Assembly: GCA_964575975.1 (NCBI GenBank)
Contig: CAZNTU010000044.1
Span: forward strand, 1 to 32,079
DNA length: 32,079 bases
DNA from: G963674505 sp964575975
GTDB lineage: Bacteria; Desulfobacterota; Desulfobacteria; Desulfobacterales; SKZT01
Direction: 5' to 3'
Program-made: the position numbers and the translations under genes
Shown here: positions 23,189-32,021 of the stretch, in pieces
Position numbering within the stretch: the first letter of the stretch is position 1
How the letters are laid out: the number at the start of each line of letters is the position of its first letter
Notes under the pieces: generated by a model
Seen by the model: the letters and a program-made list of their open reading frames with translations, nothing else
Told to the model about the DNA's origin: nothing
Database searches by the model: none

Positions 23189-24114
23189 CAGGAATCGGCA
23201 TGGAGACGCCCTTCTCTTTCGATTTGAAGAAGTACCTGGACGAAAAAAGAAAGATTGTGGAAGCCGAGCTGGAGCGGATATTGGGGGAAGTGCCCGCGGA
23301 GGGTCGGCTATTGTCCGCGATTCGCCATTCCTTGTTGTCCGGCGGAAAGAGGCTTCGTCCCGTTTTATGCGTCGCGGCCGCCGAGTCGGTTTCGTCCGAG
23401 GGGAAGGCCATGGACGACGTTTTGACGGCCGGCTGCTCGCTGGAGATGATTCACGCGTATTCCCTCGTTCACGACGATTTGCCGGCCATGGACGACGACG
23501 ACCTTCGCAGGGGAAAGCCTGCGTGCCACAAGGCTTTCGACGAGGCGACGGCGATTTTGGCCGGCGACGCCTTGTTGACGATGGCCTTCGAAACGCTGTC
23601 CTCGAAAGCGGACAATCCGGGGGCGAATCATTCCAAGTGGCTTCGCGTCGTGAGCATCGTTTCGCGGGCGGCCGGTATAACGGGCATGGCGGGAGGACAG
23701 ATGGCGGACATTTCGTCCGAAGGCAGTCGCTTGACGCTGGAAGGTTTGCGAAGCATGCACAGGCTCAAAACGGGGGCGTTGATCGAAGCATCCGTTCGTT
23801 CGGGGGCCCTGCTGGCGGGCGCCGGCTCGGAAACGATCGGGAAACTCGGCGAATACGCCTCCCATATCGGCCTTGCTTTTCAAGTGGCGGACGACATATT
23901 GAACGTCGAGGGAGATCCGGAGCTTTTGGGAAAGGCCGTCGGTTCCGACGCGGAAAGGAACAAGAACACCTACCCCTCCCTGCTGGGGCTTTCCGAGTCC
24001 AGGATTTTCGCCCGGGAGCTTGTGGAAAAGGCCTTGGCCTCTCTGGCCGGGTTCGACGAAGGGGCGGAGCCGTTGCGCGCGATCGCTCGCTACGTAATCG
24101 AGAGGAAAAGATGA
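23185..24114 (+). CDS. ispA: Geranyl/farnesyl diphosphate synthase (IspA type)
   Basis: The 309-residue class I prenyltransferase makes farnesyl (or geranylgeranyl) diphosphate from IPP and DMAPP. Seen are LLSGGKRLRPVL, the first Asp-rich motif DDLPAMDDDDLRRGKP, and the second one as ADDILNVEGD, where Asn replaces the last Asp of the textbook DDILD. That variant is common in deltaproteobacterial homologues, as far as I recall. ATG 23185 is preferred because AGGAGG lies 10 nt upstream and it overlaps the xseB stop; an in-frame ATG at 23200 is the alternative. It feeds undecaprenyl phosphate and quinone synthesis together with the adjacent dxs. Confidence 0.94.
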   Translation: MTGIGMETPFSFDLKKYLDEKRKIVEAELERILGEVPAEGRLLSAIRHSLLSGGKRLRPVLCVAAAESVSSEGKAMDDVLTAGCSLEMIHAYSLVHDDLPAMDDDDLRRGKPACHKAFDEATAILAGDALLTMAFETLSSKADNPGANHSKWLRVVSIVSRAAGITGMAGGQMADISSEGSRLTLEGLRSMHRLKTGALIEASVRSGALLAGAGSETIGKLGEYASHIGLAFQVADDILNVEGDPELLGKAVGSDAERNKNTYPSLLGLSESRIFARELVEKALASLAGFDEGAEPLRAIARYVIERKR

Positions 24115-26018
24115 AACCGATGGAGGATTTCAAGAGAGAGTCGGGCGTTTTGGGAAAAGTTCGGAGTCCGAAGGATGTAAAAGGGCTTCAGAGGGGGGAG
24201 TTGACGGAACTTGCCGCGGAGATCAGGAAAAGAATCGTGGACGTTGTTTCCAAAACGGGAGGCCACTTGGCGTCCAGCCTTGGCGCCGTCGAATTGGCGA
24301 TCGCGATTCACTACGTGTTCGACGCTCCGGCGGACAAGATAATTTGGGATGTCGGCCACCAGGCCTACGCCCACAAAATGCTTACGGGGCGAAACGGCAG
24401 ATTCGACACGTTGCGGCAGTATCGGGGATTATGCGGGTTTACGCGAATGGGCGAAAGTCCGTACGACGCGTTTTCGACCGGGCACAGCAGCACTTCGATC
24501 TCTGCGGGATTGGGCATGTCCTGCGGGAAGTTCCTGAAGGGCGAGGAAAACAAGGTGGTCGCCGTCATCGGGGACGGCTCCATGACCGCCGGAATGGCCT
24601 ACGAGGCGCTTAACCAGGCCGGAGACCTGAAAAAGGAACTCATTGTCGTCCTGAACGACAACGACATGTCCATCGCCAGGAACGTCGGCGCCCTATCCTC
24701 TTTTTTAAGCCGCGCGTTTTCGAGAAAACGGCTCCAGGAATTCAGAAAGGAGATCGGCGAATTTTTGAAATCCTTGCCGAAGATCGGCGAGGACGTCTAC
24801 CAGTTCGCCAAGCGGTCGGAAGAATCCTTCAAGACGTTCGTCACGCCCGGAATGCTTTTCGAGGCTTTCAATTTCGAATATTTCGGACCCATCGACGGCC
24901 ACAACCTGGATCACCTTATTAATATACTGCGAAACATCAAATATTTGAACGAACCGGTTCTCCTGCATGTTACCACGAGAAAGGGAAAGGGCTACGGGCC
25001 GGCCGAGAAAAATCCCACGTATTTCCACGGAGTCGGCTGCTTCGAGGTCAAGACAGGACAGTGCGTAAAAAAAGGCGATACGCCCCCGTCCTATACGGAA
25101 ACGTTCGGCGATACCTTGGTGGAACTGGCGGAAAAGGACGACAGGATCGTTGCCGTGACCGCCGCCATGCCCGAGGGAACCGGGCTTGCCAAATTTTCCG
25201 AAAGGTTTCCGGACCGGTTTTTCGACGTGGGCATAGCGGAGCAGCACGGGGTGACCTTCGCGGCGGGCATTTCCACGGAAGGGTTCAAGCCGGTCGTGGC
25301 CATCTATTCCACCTTTTTGCAGCGGGCTTACGACCAGATTCTCCACGATGTCTGCCTGGAGGCGCTTCCCGTGGTGTTCGCGATCGACCGGGGCGGAATC
25401 GTCGGAGAGGACGGCGCCACTCATCACGGCCTTTTCGATTTGTCTTACCTGAGGTGTCTGCCCAACATGACGATAATGGCTCCGAAGGACGAGAACGAGC
25501 TTAGAAGGATGCTTTTGACCGCTCTTTCGCACGGCGCTCCGGTCGCGGTCAGATATCCCCGCGGAATCGGCGAGGGGGGCGGACTGGACTCCGAAATCGT
25601 GCCGCTGACAGTCGGCCAGGCCGAGGTGTTGACGGAAGGCGAGGATGTTCTGATACTTGCGGTGGGCGGTTGCGTGTGCGACGCTCTCCAAGCCCGCCGG
25701 GCGCTCGAGGAGCGGAAAATACGCGCGACTGTGGTGAACGCCCGTTTCGTAAAACCGTTGGACTCCGAATTGATCGTCGAATTGGCCGGAAAAATACCGA
25801 GAATCGTCACCGTGGAGGAAAATGTATTGGACGGCGGGTTCGGCTCCGCCGTTCTGGAATGCCTTTGCGACAATGGCATGGCCGGTTTGCGGGTCAAGCG
25901 AATCGGAATTGGCGACGTTTTCGTGGAACACGGTCCCCGCGCCTTGCTGAAGGAAAAGTACAAGATCGACGCAAATGCGATCGTAGAGGCTGCAGAGAGT
26001 CTGATGGCGAAAAAATAG
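24111..26018 (+). CDS. dxs: 1-deoxy-D-xylulose-5-phosphate synthase
   Basis: The 635-residue thiamine-diphosphate enzyme condenses pyruvate and glyceraldehyde 3-phosphate in the first step of the MEP isoprenoid route. Motifs seen include GGHLASSLGAVELAIA, DVGHQAYAHKMLTGR, GDGSMTAGMAYEALN with the later LNDNDMSI (the ThDP/Mg site), FDVGIAEQH carrying the catalytic Glu, and DRGGIVGEDGATHHG. The length is normal. The start ATG 24111 overlaps the ispA stop as ATGA and has AGAGGAAA upstream; the open frame runs further 5' but that part is only ispA in another frame. A 666-codon antisense frame here is a coding shadow. Confidence 0.97.
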   Translation: MKPMEDFKRESGVLGKVRSPKDVKGLQRGELTELAAEIRKRIVDVVSKTGGHLASSLGAVELAIAIHYVFDAPADKIIWDVGHQAYAHKMLTGRNGRFDTLRQYRGLCGFTRMGESPYDAFSTGHSSTSISAGLGMSCGKFLKGEENKVVAVIGDGSMTAGMAYEALNQAGDLKKELIVVLNDNDMSIARNVGALSSFLSRAFSRKRLQEFRKEIGEFLKSLPKIGEDVYQFAKRSEESFKTFVTPGMLFEAFNFEYFGPIDGHNLDHLINILRNIKYLNEPVLLHVTTRKGKGYGPAEKNPTYFHGVGCFEVKTGQCVKKGDTPPSYTETFGDTLVELAEKDDRIVAVTAAMPEGTGLAKFSERFPDRFFDVGIAEQHGVTFAAGISTEGFKPVVAIYSTFLQRAYDQILHDVCLEALPVVFAIDRGGIVGEDGATHHGLFDLSYLRCLPNMTIMAPKDENELRRMLLTALSHGAPVAVRYPRGIGEGGGLDSEIVPLTVGQAEVLTEGEDVLILAVGGCVCDALQARRALEERKIRATVVNARFVKPLDSELIVELAGKIPRIVTVEENVLDGGFGSAVLECLCDNGMAGLRVKRIGIGDVFVEHGPRALLKEKYKIDANAIVEAAESLMAKK

Positions 26019-26027
26019 GCGGAGTTT

Positions 26028-26774
26028 ATGGCGAAGATCAAACGCAGGCTGGATTCGTTCCTCGTGGAGAAGAATCTGGCCGGGAGCCGCGAACGGGCGA
26101 AGGCCATGATAATGGCGGGGGTGGTTTTCGTGGACGACGTCCTGGTGGACAAGGCGGGGGCGTCGATACCGGAAGGCGCGAGGGTCGAGGTCAGGGGCGA
26201 GGATATTCCGTACGTGAGCCGTGGAGGATTGAAGCTCGAGGGGGCTCTGAGGGATTTCGAACTGGATGTGGCCGGCATGGTTTGCCTGGATATCGGAGCT
26301 TCCACCGGGGGGTTCGCCGATTGTCTTTTGCAGCATGGAGCGAAAAAGGTTTTCGCCGTGGACGTGGGTTACGGGCAGCTGGCCTGGAAACTTCGGCGGG
26401 ACAGCCGCGTCGTCGCCTTCGAAAGAACCAATTTCCGTCATATGAAAGAGGACGCCCTCCCCTGCCCCGTCGATTTGGCCGTTATAGACGTTTCGTTCAT
26501 CAGTCTGAGAATCGTGGTGCCGGCGGCGTCGGTGTTTTTGAAGCCGGAGGGGAAAATACTGGCGCTTGTCAAGCCTCAATTCGAAGTCGGGCGAGGAAAG
26601 GTCGGAAAAGGCGGGGTGGTTAGGGATTCGTCGTTGCACCGGGAAGTGATCGACGAGTTGTCCGCGTTTTTCGACCAGGTCGGTTTCGTTTCTCTGGGAG
26701 TGCATCCTTCCGGTCTGCTCGGCCCCAAGGGAAACAGGGAGTTTTTCGCGTTGTTGAAGCGAAAATCCCCGTAA
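26028..26774 (+). CDS. tlyA: TlyA family rRNA 2'-O-methyltransferase
   Basis: The 248-residue protein has an N-terminal S4 RNA-binding domain (KRRLDSFLVEKNLAGSRERAKAMI) and an FtsJ-like SAM methyltransferase domain with CLDIGASTGGFADCLLQHGA and AVDVGYGQLAWKLR. The later VIDVSFISLR and LVKPQFEVG carry the Asp and Lys of the catalytic tetrad. TlyA proteins methylate 2'-OH groups in 16S and 23S rRNA; the old name hemolysin A is misleading. ATG 26028 follows GGCGGAG at short spacing, 9 nt after dxs. It closes the coupled run, and a hairpin spans its stop codon. Confidence 0.93.
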   Translation: MAKIKRRLDSFLVEKNLAGSRERAKAMIMAGVVFVDDVLVDKAGASIPEGARVEVRGEDIPYVSRGGLKLEGALRDFELDVAGMVCLDIGASTGGFADCLLQHGAKKVFAVDVGYGQLAWKLRRDSRVVAFERTNFRHMKEDALPCPVDLAVIDVSFISLRIVVPAASVFLKPEGKILALVKPQFEVGRGKVGKGGVVRDSSLHREVIDELSAFFDQVGFVSLGVHPSGLLGPKGNREFFALLKRKSP

Positions 26775-26810
26775 GAGCGTTATCCGGGGGATTTAATTGT
26801 TGATTTTTTC
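26763..26810 (+). terminator. Possible terminator hairpin across the tlyA stop
   Basis: AAATCCCC (26763-26770) pairs perfectly with GGGGATTT (26787-26794) around a 16-base loop that contains the tlyA TAA. AATTGTTGATTTTTTC follows, with the T-run starting about 10 nt downstream, so termination would be imperfect. The same T-rich stretch overlaps the promoter of the next gene. Confidence 0.45.
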
Positions 26811-26826
26811 GGTTTAACCATATAAG
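26797..26826 (+). promoter_or_regulatory. Candidate promoter of the EF-G paralogue
   Basis: TATAAG (26821-26826) is a good -10. Upstream, TTGTTG (26797-26802) is 18 nt away and TTGATT (26800-26805) is 15 nt away; either can be the -35. The leader to ATG 26895 is about 60 nt and holds the inverted repeat at 26844-26865. Confidence 0.5.
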
Positions 26827-26843
26827 AACGTTAAATTCGGATT

Positions 26844-26865
26844 TTTCAGTTTTTCAGAACTGAAA
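26844..26865 (+). promoter_or_regulatory. Perfect inverted repeat in the EF-G paralogue leader
   Basis: TTTCAGTT (26844-26851) and AACTGAAA (26858-26865) are exact reverse complements around the six bases TTTCAG. No T-run follows. It lies just downstream of the candidate -10, as expected of a repressor operator or an RNA stem in the 5' leader. Confidence 0.55.
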
Positions 26866-26894
26866 TGGAAATAAATCAGAGAGGAGCCTATTAG

Positions 26895-28967
26895 ATGACT
26901 GAAATGGTGGAAAAATTAAGAAATATCGCTCTAATCGCCCATGGAGGGGCGGGAAAGACGTCTTTGGCGGAGGCGATGCTGTACGATGCCGGAGTGACGA
27001 AGAGGTTCGGCCGCGTCGACGAAGGCAACGCCGCCTTGGATTTCGAACCCGAGGAATTGAAGCGCAAGACCAGCATCAGTACCGCATTTCACCAATTCCC
27101 GTGGAAAAAGCACAAGGTCAACATCATCGACACGCCAGGCGACCAGAACTTTTTCTCCGACACGAGAACTTGCATGCAGGCGGCGGACGCGGCGGTCGTC
27201 GTGATCGACGCCATCGACGGGGTCAAAGTGCAGACGGAAATGGGCTGGGATTTCGCCGAGGAATTCGGAATGCCTTGTTTGATTTTCATCAACAAGCTTG
27301 ACCGTGAAAGAGCGAGTTTCTCCAGGGCTTTCGACGACGCGGCGGAAATTCTCGAGCCGAAGCCGATCGCCTTGCAGCTCCCGATAGGCGAGGAAGACAA
27401 GTTCAACGGCATTGTCGATCTCGTGGCGATGAAGGCCTACACGTACGACGAGAGCGGCAAGGGCAAGGAGATCGACATTCCCGGGGACATGGCCGACGAC
27501 GTCGAGTCCGCAAGGGAAAGTCTCGTGGAAAACGTCGCGGAGGCGGACGACGAGCTTTTGGAGCGATACCTGGAGGGGGAGACCCTGTCGGACGATGAAA
27601 TCAGGGCCGCGCTCAAGAAAGGGACTCTGACCCGCAAGTTCGCTCCGGCGGTTTGCGGTTCCGCCTTGAAAAACATCGGAATGGATCTTCTCCAGGACTA
27701 CATTGTTCAGATTTTGCCCTCGCCGTTGGAGGTTGGCGCCCGAAAAGCGTACGACGCGAAGGGCGAAAACGAGATCGAAATAGCTCCCGATCCGAACGGC
27801 CCGTTCTCGGCTTATATTTTCAAGACGATAGCCGATCCTTACGCCGGCAGACTTTCCGTCTTCAAAATCGTATCCGGCAGCTTGGGGTCCGACGGAGTTT
27901 TCTACAATGTGAACAAGGACGCGAAGGAGCGGTTCTCGCAGTTGCTGAAAATCATGGGCAAGGAACAAAAGCCGGTGGAGGGCGCCGGGCCCGGAGATAT
28001 CGTGGCGGTCGCGAAGCTCAAGGAGACCACCTCCGGAGAAACTATCTGCGACGAGAAAAACAAAGTCCTGTTCAAGCTGGCCGAACCCATGGCGCCTCTG
28101 ATTTCCTTTTCCGTCCTGCCCAAAAGCAAGGGAGACGAGGACAAGATTTTCAGCTCTCTCCAGAAACTTTTGGAGGAGGATACCGCCCTCAAAATAGACA
28201 GGAACGCCGAGACCAAGGAGATCCTCATTTCCGGATTGGGAAACATCCATATAGAGGTGGCGGTCGAAAAGCTCAAGAGGAAGTTCAACGTGGAGGTCGC
28301 GTTGGATACTCCCAAGGTCCCGTACCGCGAAACCATCCGGAAGAAAGTGAGAGTGCAGGGAAAACACAAGAAGCAGACCGGCGGCCACGGTCAGTACGGA
28401 GACTGCTGGATACAGATGGAACCTATGGAGCGCGGCGGCGGTTTCGAATTCGTGGACGGAATCGTGGGAGGGGTCATACCCAAGACCTATATACCCGCCG
28501 TGGAAAAGGGAATTGTGGAGGCGGCCAAAAAAGGCGTGCTGGCCGGCTTTCCATGCATCGATTTCAAAGCGACGCTGGATTTCGGTTCCTACCATGCAGT
28601 GGATTCGTCGGAAATGGCGTTCAAGATCGCGGGCTCCCTGGCCTTTAAAAAAGCATCCCTGGAAGCCCAACCCGTGCTTCTGGAGCCTGTCATGAAGGTC
28701 AAGATCACCTGCCCCGACGAGTACATGGGCGATGTCATGGGAGACTTGAACGGCCGCCGGGGTCGAGTTCTCGGAATGGACAACAAGGGCAAGAACCAGA
28801 TCGTCATTGCGAACGTTCCCATGGCGGAGATGCTGACCTACGCGCCGGATCTGAGATCCATGACCGGCGGCCGCGGCATATTTTCCATGGAATTCTCGCA
28901 TTACGACGAAGTTCCCGCCCAGATCGCCCAGAAGATAATCGACGAGGCGAACAAGGCCAACGAATAG
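26895..28967 (+). CDS. Elongation factor G paralogue (EF-G-like GTPase)
   Basis: The 690-residue translational GTPase has the full five-domain EF-G length. G1 reads AHGGAGKTS rather than AHIDAGKTT, switch I reads KRKTSISTA rather than ERGITI, G3 is DTPGDQNF and G4 is NKLD. Domain IV keeps GGHGQYGDCW, and domain V carries a RRGRVLGMD segment. The altered G1 and switch I mark it as a member of the EF-G-like (often labelled FusA2) group rather than the main translocase, which normally sits in the str operon with rpsL, rpsG and tuf. Its role may be ribosome rescue or stress translation. GAGAGGAG lies upstream of ATG 26895. It is monocistronic, with its own promoter and an apparent terminator inside the opposite gene. 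Confidence 0.9.
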   Translation: MTEMVEKLRNIALIAHGGAGKTSLAEAMLYDAGVTKRFGRVDEGNAALDFEPEELKRKTSISTAFHQFPWKKHKVNIIDTPGDQNFFSDTRTCMQAADAAVVVIDAIDGVKVQTEMGWDFAEEFGMPCLIFINKLDRERASFSRAFDDAAEILEPKPIALQLPIGEEDKFNGIVDLVAMKAYTYDESGKGKEIDIPGDMADDVESARESLVENVAEADDELLERYLEGETLSDDEIRAALKKGTLTRKFAPAVCGSALKNIGMDLLQDYIVQILPSPLEVGARKAYDAKGENEIEIAPDPNGPFSAYIFKTIADPYAGRLSVFKIVSGSLGSDGVFYNVNKDAKERFSQLLKIMGKEQKPVEGAGPGDIVAVAKLKETTSGETICDEKNKVLFKLAEPMAPLISFSVLPKSKGDEDKIFSSLQKLLEEDTALKIDRNAETKEILISGLGNIHIEVAVEKLKRKFNVEVALDTPKVPYRETIRKKVRVQGKHKKQTGGHGQYGDCWIQMEPMERGGGFEFVDGIVGGVIPKTYIPAVEKGIVEAAKKGVLAGFPCIDFKATLDFGSYHAVDSSEMAFKIAGSLAFKKASLEAQPVLLEPVMKVKITCPDEYMGDVMGDLNGRRGRVLGMDNKGKNQIVIANVPMAEMLTYAPDLRSMTGGRGIFSMEFSHYDEVPAQIAQKIIDEANKANE

Positions 28968-28974
28968 CGTAAAA

Positions 28975-31695
28975 TCAAGGTTCTTTTTTGATCGGCAGCG
29001 CGAACGAAAACGCGCTGCCTTTTCCGGGTTCGCTTTCCACCCATATGTCGCCTTGGTGGTGATCGATTATCCTTTTGGTGATGGTCAGTCCGAGTCCGCT
29101 TCCGGTCGGCTTTCCTCTGGAGGCGTCCTTCACCTGCCGGAATTTTTCGAAGACGATTTTTTGATTTTCCTTGCTGATCCCTATTCCGTTGTCGATCACG
29201 TCCACTTGCAGATGTGCGTCCGCGACTTTCAGATCTATTTTCACGAGGCCGACTTCCGGGTCGCAGAATTTTGCGGCGTTGGACAGCAGATTCACCATGA
29301 CCTGCATTAAACGGTCGCGGTCTCCGAGAACCGGCGGAACTTCTTCCGGCGCGTTGAATTCCGTTTTGACCCTTTTGTCCTCCATCAGTTGGTTCACGCA
29401 CGCCAAGGCGTCTTTCACGACTTCCTTCAGATCGACGTCGCACGTTTGCCAGTCAATCCTTCCGGATTCCATTTTTTGAAAGTCGAGGACCTTGCCGATG
29501 AGGCGGGTCAAGCGGTCGGTTTCTTTGATGATTATGCTTGTGAACTGTTTTTTCCGTTCGCGATCGATATCGGGTTTGTCGTGGAGGATTTCGGCGAGCG
29601 CCCGCACGGAGGTCAAGGGGGTTCGCAGCTCGTGGGTTACCGTGGAGATGAATTCGTCCTTGAGTATGTCGAGTTCCTTCAGTCTTTCGTTGGCGGCCTG
29701 GAGTTCGGACGAGGTCTTTTCCAGTTCGCGGCTGTATTCGATGACTTGGCGGGTTTCGTCCAGAATGTCCATCACTTCTTCTATTCCGAGAGGCTCCTCT
29801 TTTACCACCGAAGCCACCATCACGCGGGCCGACGCGGAACCTATGGCGCCCGCGAGCATTTTTTCCGCATGGTTGACGAGGCCGGCATTGGCGGTCGCGG
29901 ACCGTCTTCGGTCGAGATTGTGCTTTTCCATGTATGCGGAAAGAGCCTCGTCGGCTCGTTGCGTCCCCAAAAATCTTCCCAGGAGCGATCTCAAATCCGG
30001 GACCGACGCGGTACCCCGCCAGAAGAACGATTCTCCCGTGCCTTTGGAATATTTGAATACATCGACGAAGAGAGCCGCTTGCGTAGCCTCGATGGCCGAC
30101 TGTTTCGTAAAGGACGATACGCCGACGTAGGCGCCCACGTTGAGCAGCATGCTCCAGAAGACCGAATGGGCTATTCTGTCGAAACCTTCGAGGCCGAACA
30201 ATTGAAAAGGTTTCAACAAGGCTATGTCGAAAGGACCTTGAACAACGAAATTCTGCGAAATGATTCCCGCTTGAACGAGAGACGGCAAAAAAAGGGTGTA
30301 GACCCAGACCAGAAACCCGGCGACCAATCCTGACAATGCACCCGCCCGACTTCCGCCTTTCCAGAATATTCCTCCGAATATCGCCGGAGCGAATTGCGCC
30401 ACGGCCGCGAACGAAACCAAGCCGATGGAAACCAGCGGATAGAATTCTCCGATGAATCGGAAATAGGTGTACCCTAGAAGCAGGACGAGAGCGATGCCGC
30501 CTCTGCGCACGGTCAGCAGGAAACGGCTCAAGTCCGCGCGACGGTAGAGTTTCATGAAAGGCAATCTAAGGAGAACGGGCATGACGAGGTCGTTGCATAT
30601 CATGGTGGAAAGGGCGATCGTTTCCACGATGACCATTCCGGTGGCCGCCGACATTCCCCCGATGTACACGAACAAGGCGAGTCCCTGCTGGTTTTCGATC
30701 ATCGGAAGGGTCAGGACGAACGTATCGGCGTCCACGTCGCCTTCCGGAAAATGCAGCATGCCCCCGAAGGCCACGGGCAGCACGAACAGGTTGATAGCGA
30801 GAAGATACAGGGGAAAGAGCCAGATGGCTTTATTGAGATGTTCCTCGTTGACGTTTTCCACGACCGCCACTTGAAATTGCCGGGGCAGCAGAACGACGGC
30901 CGTCATGGACAGGAATATGTTGATTCCCCAATCGGCGTAGGAGCCGTCTTCGTCCTCGATGGTAAAGAGTCCGCGCAGATTGGGCGTTTCGTTGGCCTGT
31001 CGGACGATATCCCCGAATCCGTCGTAAATGAAATAGGTGACGAATACGCCGACGGCGAGAAAAGCGGCCAGTTTGACGATGGATTCGAAAGCAATGGCGG
31101 CGACCAGTCCTTCGTGGCGCTCGGTGGCCTCCAGGTGGCGGGTGCCGAACAGGATGGCGAAGACCGCCAGAAGACAGGCGACGTAGAAAGTGGTGTCTTT
31201 GAGGAGGGGAATTTGGGCGAAATAGACCGGCATGACGATGTTCGGATAATGCTGCAACAGCTGGAAGCTGGTGGAAATTGCCTTCAGTTGAAGCGAAATG
31301 TAGGGAACGACACCCAGCACGGCCATAATCGTTACCACTCCGGCGAGCGTGGCGCTTTTGCCGTAGCGGGACGCGATGAAGTCGGCAATGGATGTGATGT
31401 GATGGACTTTGCTGATGCGGATGATTTTTCGCAGGACGAGCAAGCCGAGAGCGGCCATCAGGGTGGGACCCAGGTAGATGGTCAGAAAACCGGGACCTGT
31501 CCGGACGGCCCTTCCGACGCTGCCGTAGAAGGTCCAGGCCGTGCAGAAGACCGCCAGGGAGAGTGCGTAGATATATGAGTTGCTGATGATGCTCCGGCCC
31601 AAATCCGCCCTTCTGTCCCCGAAATACGCGATCGCGAACAAAAGTCCCATGTACCCGAAAGAGAAAAAGAAAATCGTCCCTGTTTCCAGCATCAT
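28975..31695 (-). CDS. Sodium/solute symporter-histidine kinase fusion (CbrA-like)
   Basis: The 906-residue protein starts with about 12-13 transmembrane helices of the SSS (SLC5) family, with motifs such as ISKVHHITSIADFIASRYGKS. A helical linker follows (about 600-670) that resembles the STAC domain of CbrA-type sensors, then a short coiled coil and a kinase core: H-box VTHELRTPL with phospho-acceptor His688, N-box NLLSNAAKF, DNGIGIS and GSGLGLTI. It is a membrane sensor whose transport domain probably reads a solute or its flux. There is no receiver domain and no response regulator in the window. The start at 31695 is preferred: AGAGGAAG lies upstream and ATGA overlaps the previous gene. 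ATG 31692 is also possible. An open frame extends to 31866 but overlaps the upstream gene. Confidence 0.9.
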   Translation of the reverse strand: MMLETGTIFFFSFGYMGLLFAIAYFGDRRADLGRSIISNSYIYALSLAVFCTAWTFYGSVGRAVRTGPGFLTIYLGPTLMAALGLLVLRKIIRISKVHHITSIADFIASRYGKSATLAGVVTIMAVLGVVPYISLQLKAISTSFQLLQHYPNIVMPVYFAQIPLLKDTTFYVACLLAVFAILFGTRHLEATERHEGLVAAIAFESIVKLAAFLAVGVFVTYFIYDGFGDIVRQANETPNLRGLFTIEDEDGSYADWGINIFLSMTAVVLLPRQFQVAVVENVNEEHLNKAIWLFPLYLLAINLFVLPVAFGGMLHFPEGDVDADTFVLTLPMIENQQGLALFVYIGGMSAATGMVIVETIALSTMICNDLVMPVLLRLPFMKLYRRADLSRFLLTVRRGGIALVLLLGYTYFRFIGEFYPLVSIGLVSFAAVAQFAPAIFGGIFWKGGSRAGALSGLVAGFLVWVYTLFLPSLVQAGIISQNFVVQGPFDIALLKPFQLFGLEGFDRIAHSVFWSMLLNVGAYVGVSSFTKQSAIEATQAALFVDVFKYSKGTGESFFWRGTASVPDLRSLLGRFLGTQRADEALSAYMEKHNLDRRRSATANAGLVNHAEKMLAGAIGSASARVMVASVVKEEPLGIEEVMDILDETRQVIEYSRELEKTSSELQAANERLKELDILKDEFISTVTHELRTPLTSVRALAEILHDKPDIDRERKKQFTSIIIKETDRLTRLIGKVLDFQKMESGRIDWQTCDVDLKEVVKDALACVNQLMEDKRVKTEFNAPEEVPPVLGDRDRLMQVMVNLLSNAAKFCDPEVGLVKIDLKVADAHLQVDVIDNGIGISKENQKIVFEKFRQVKDASRGKPTGSGLGLTITKRIIDHHQGDIWVESEPGKGSAFSFALPIKKEP
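28994..29023 (+). terminator. Intrinsic terminator of the EF-G paralogue, inside the kinase 3' end
   Basis: GGCAGCGCG (28994-29002) and CGCGCTGCC (29011-29019) form a perfect 9-bp stem with the loop AACGAAAA, followed by TTTT on the plus strand. It starts 27 nt after the EF-G paralogue stop and is at the same time coding sequence for the last residues of the convergent kinase (a GSAFSFAL segment). Confidence 0.75.
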
Positions 31696-31973
31696 CGGCT
31701 TCCTCTCGCCGGACCGTTTTCGAAATACCTTTTCCCGGCCGGTCGTTTGTTTTCGCCGGAATCGGAGGGCGAGGACCCGGGTCTGGCCATGGTTACGCAC
31801 GCCATGAAAAATACAAGGCCTCCCCAGCCCAGAAAGAGAAAGACATAGAGAAGAGGAATGCCACAAAACAGAACTTCCCTGTTAAACAGGGACAGGATGG
31901 GATAGTTGAAAAGAACCCACCCGAGTATGCAAAGTGTCGCGAGCCGTTTGCTCTTGATGCTTCCCGGAGTCAT
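31692..31973 (-). CDS. Small two-helix membrane protein coupled to the symporter-kinase
   Basis: The 93-residue product has two hydrophobic helices, TLCILGWVLFNYPILSLF and GIPLLYVFLFLGWGGLVFF, separated by a short loop (NREVLFC), with a basic N-terminus and a polar, basic C-terminal tail. Small membrane proteins of this type often precede SSS transporters and may be a subunit or assembly factor; the family name is not certain to me. Its stop overlaps the kinase start as ATGA, so they are co-translated. The ribosome site before ATG 31973 is weak. It keeps close company with the kinase and probably shares its function. Confidence 0.8.
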   Translation of the reverse strand: MTPGSIKSKRLATLCILGWVLFNYPILSLFNREVLFCGIPLLYVFLFLGWGGLVFFMACVTMARPGSSPSDSGENKRPAGKRYFENGPARGSR

Positions 31974-32021
31974 TTCTTTTATTTGCGTCCCTTGCGATTT
32001 CGATCGGTTGCCTGACGAATC

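Noticed and set aside
24705..26705. 666-codon open frame antisense to dxs and tlyA
   Set aside because: The product is low-complexity in feel, rich in Arg, His and Gln, with no recognisable motif, and lies opposite two certain genes; it is a shadow caused by codon bias.
26931..28901. 656-codon open frame antisense to the EF-G paralogue
   Set aside because: It lies opposite a certain gene, has no family motif and is explained by codon usage on the coding strand.
28975..31866. Longer form of the symporter-kinase starting at 31866
   Set aside because: The extra 57 residues overlap the upstream small membrane protein in another frame, lack membrane character and lack a ribosome site; 31695 gives the ATGA overlap.
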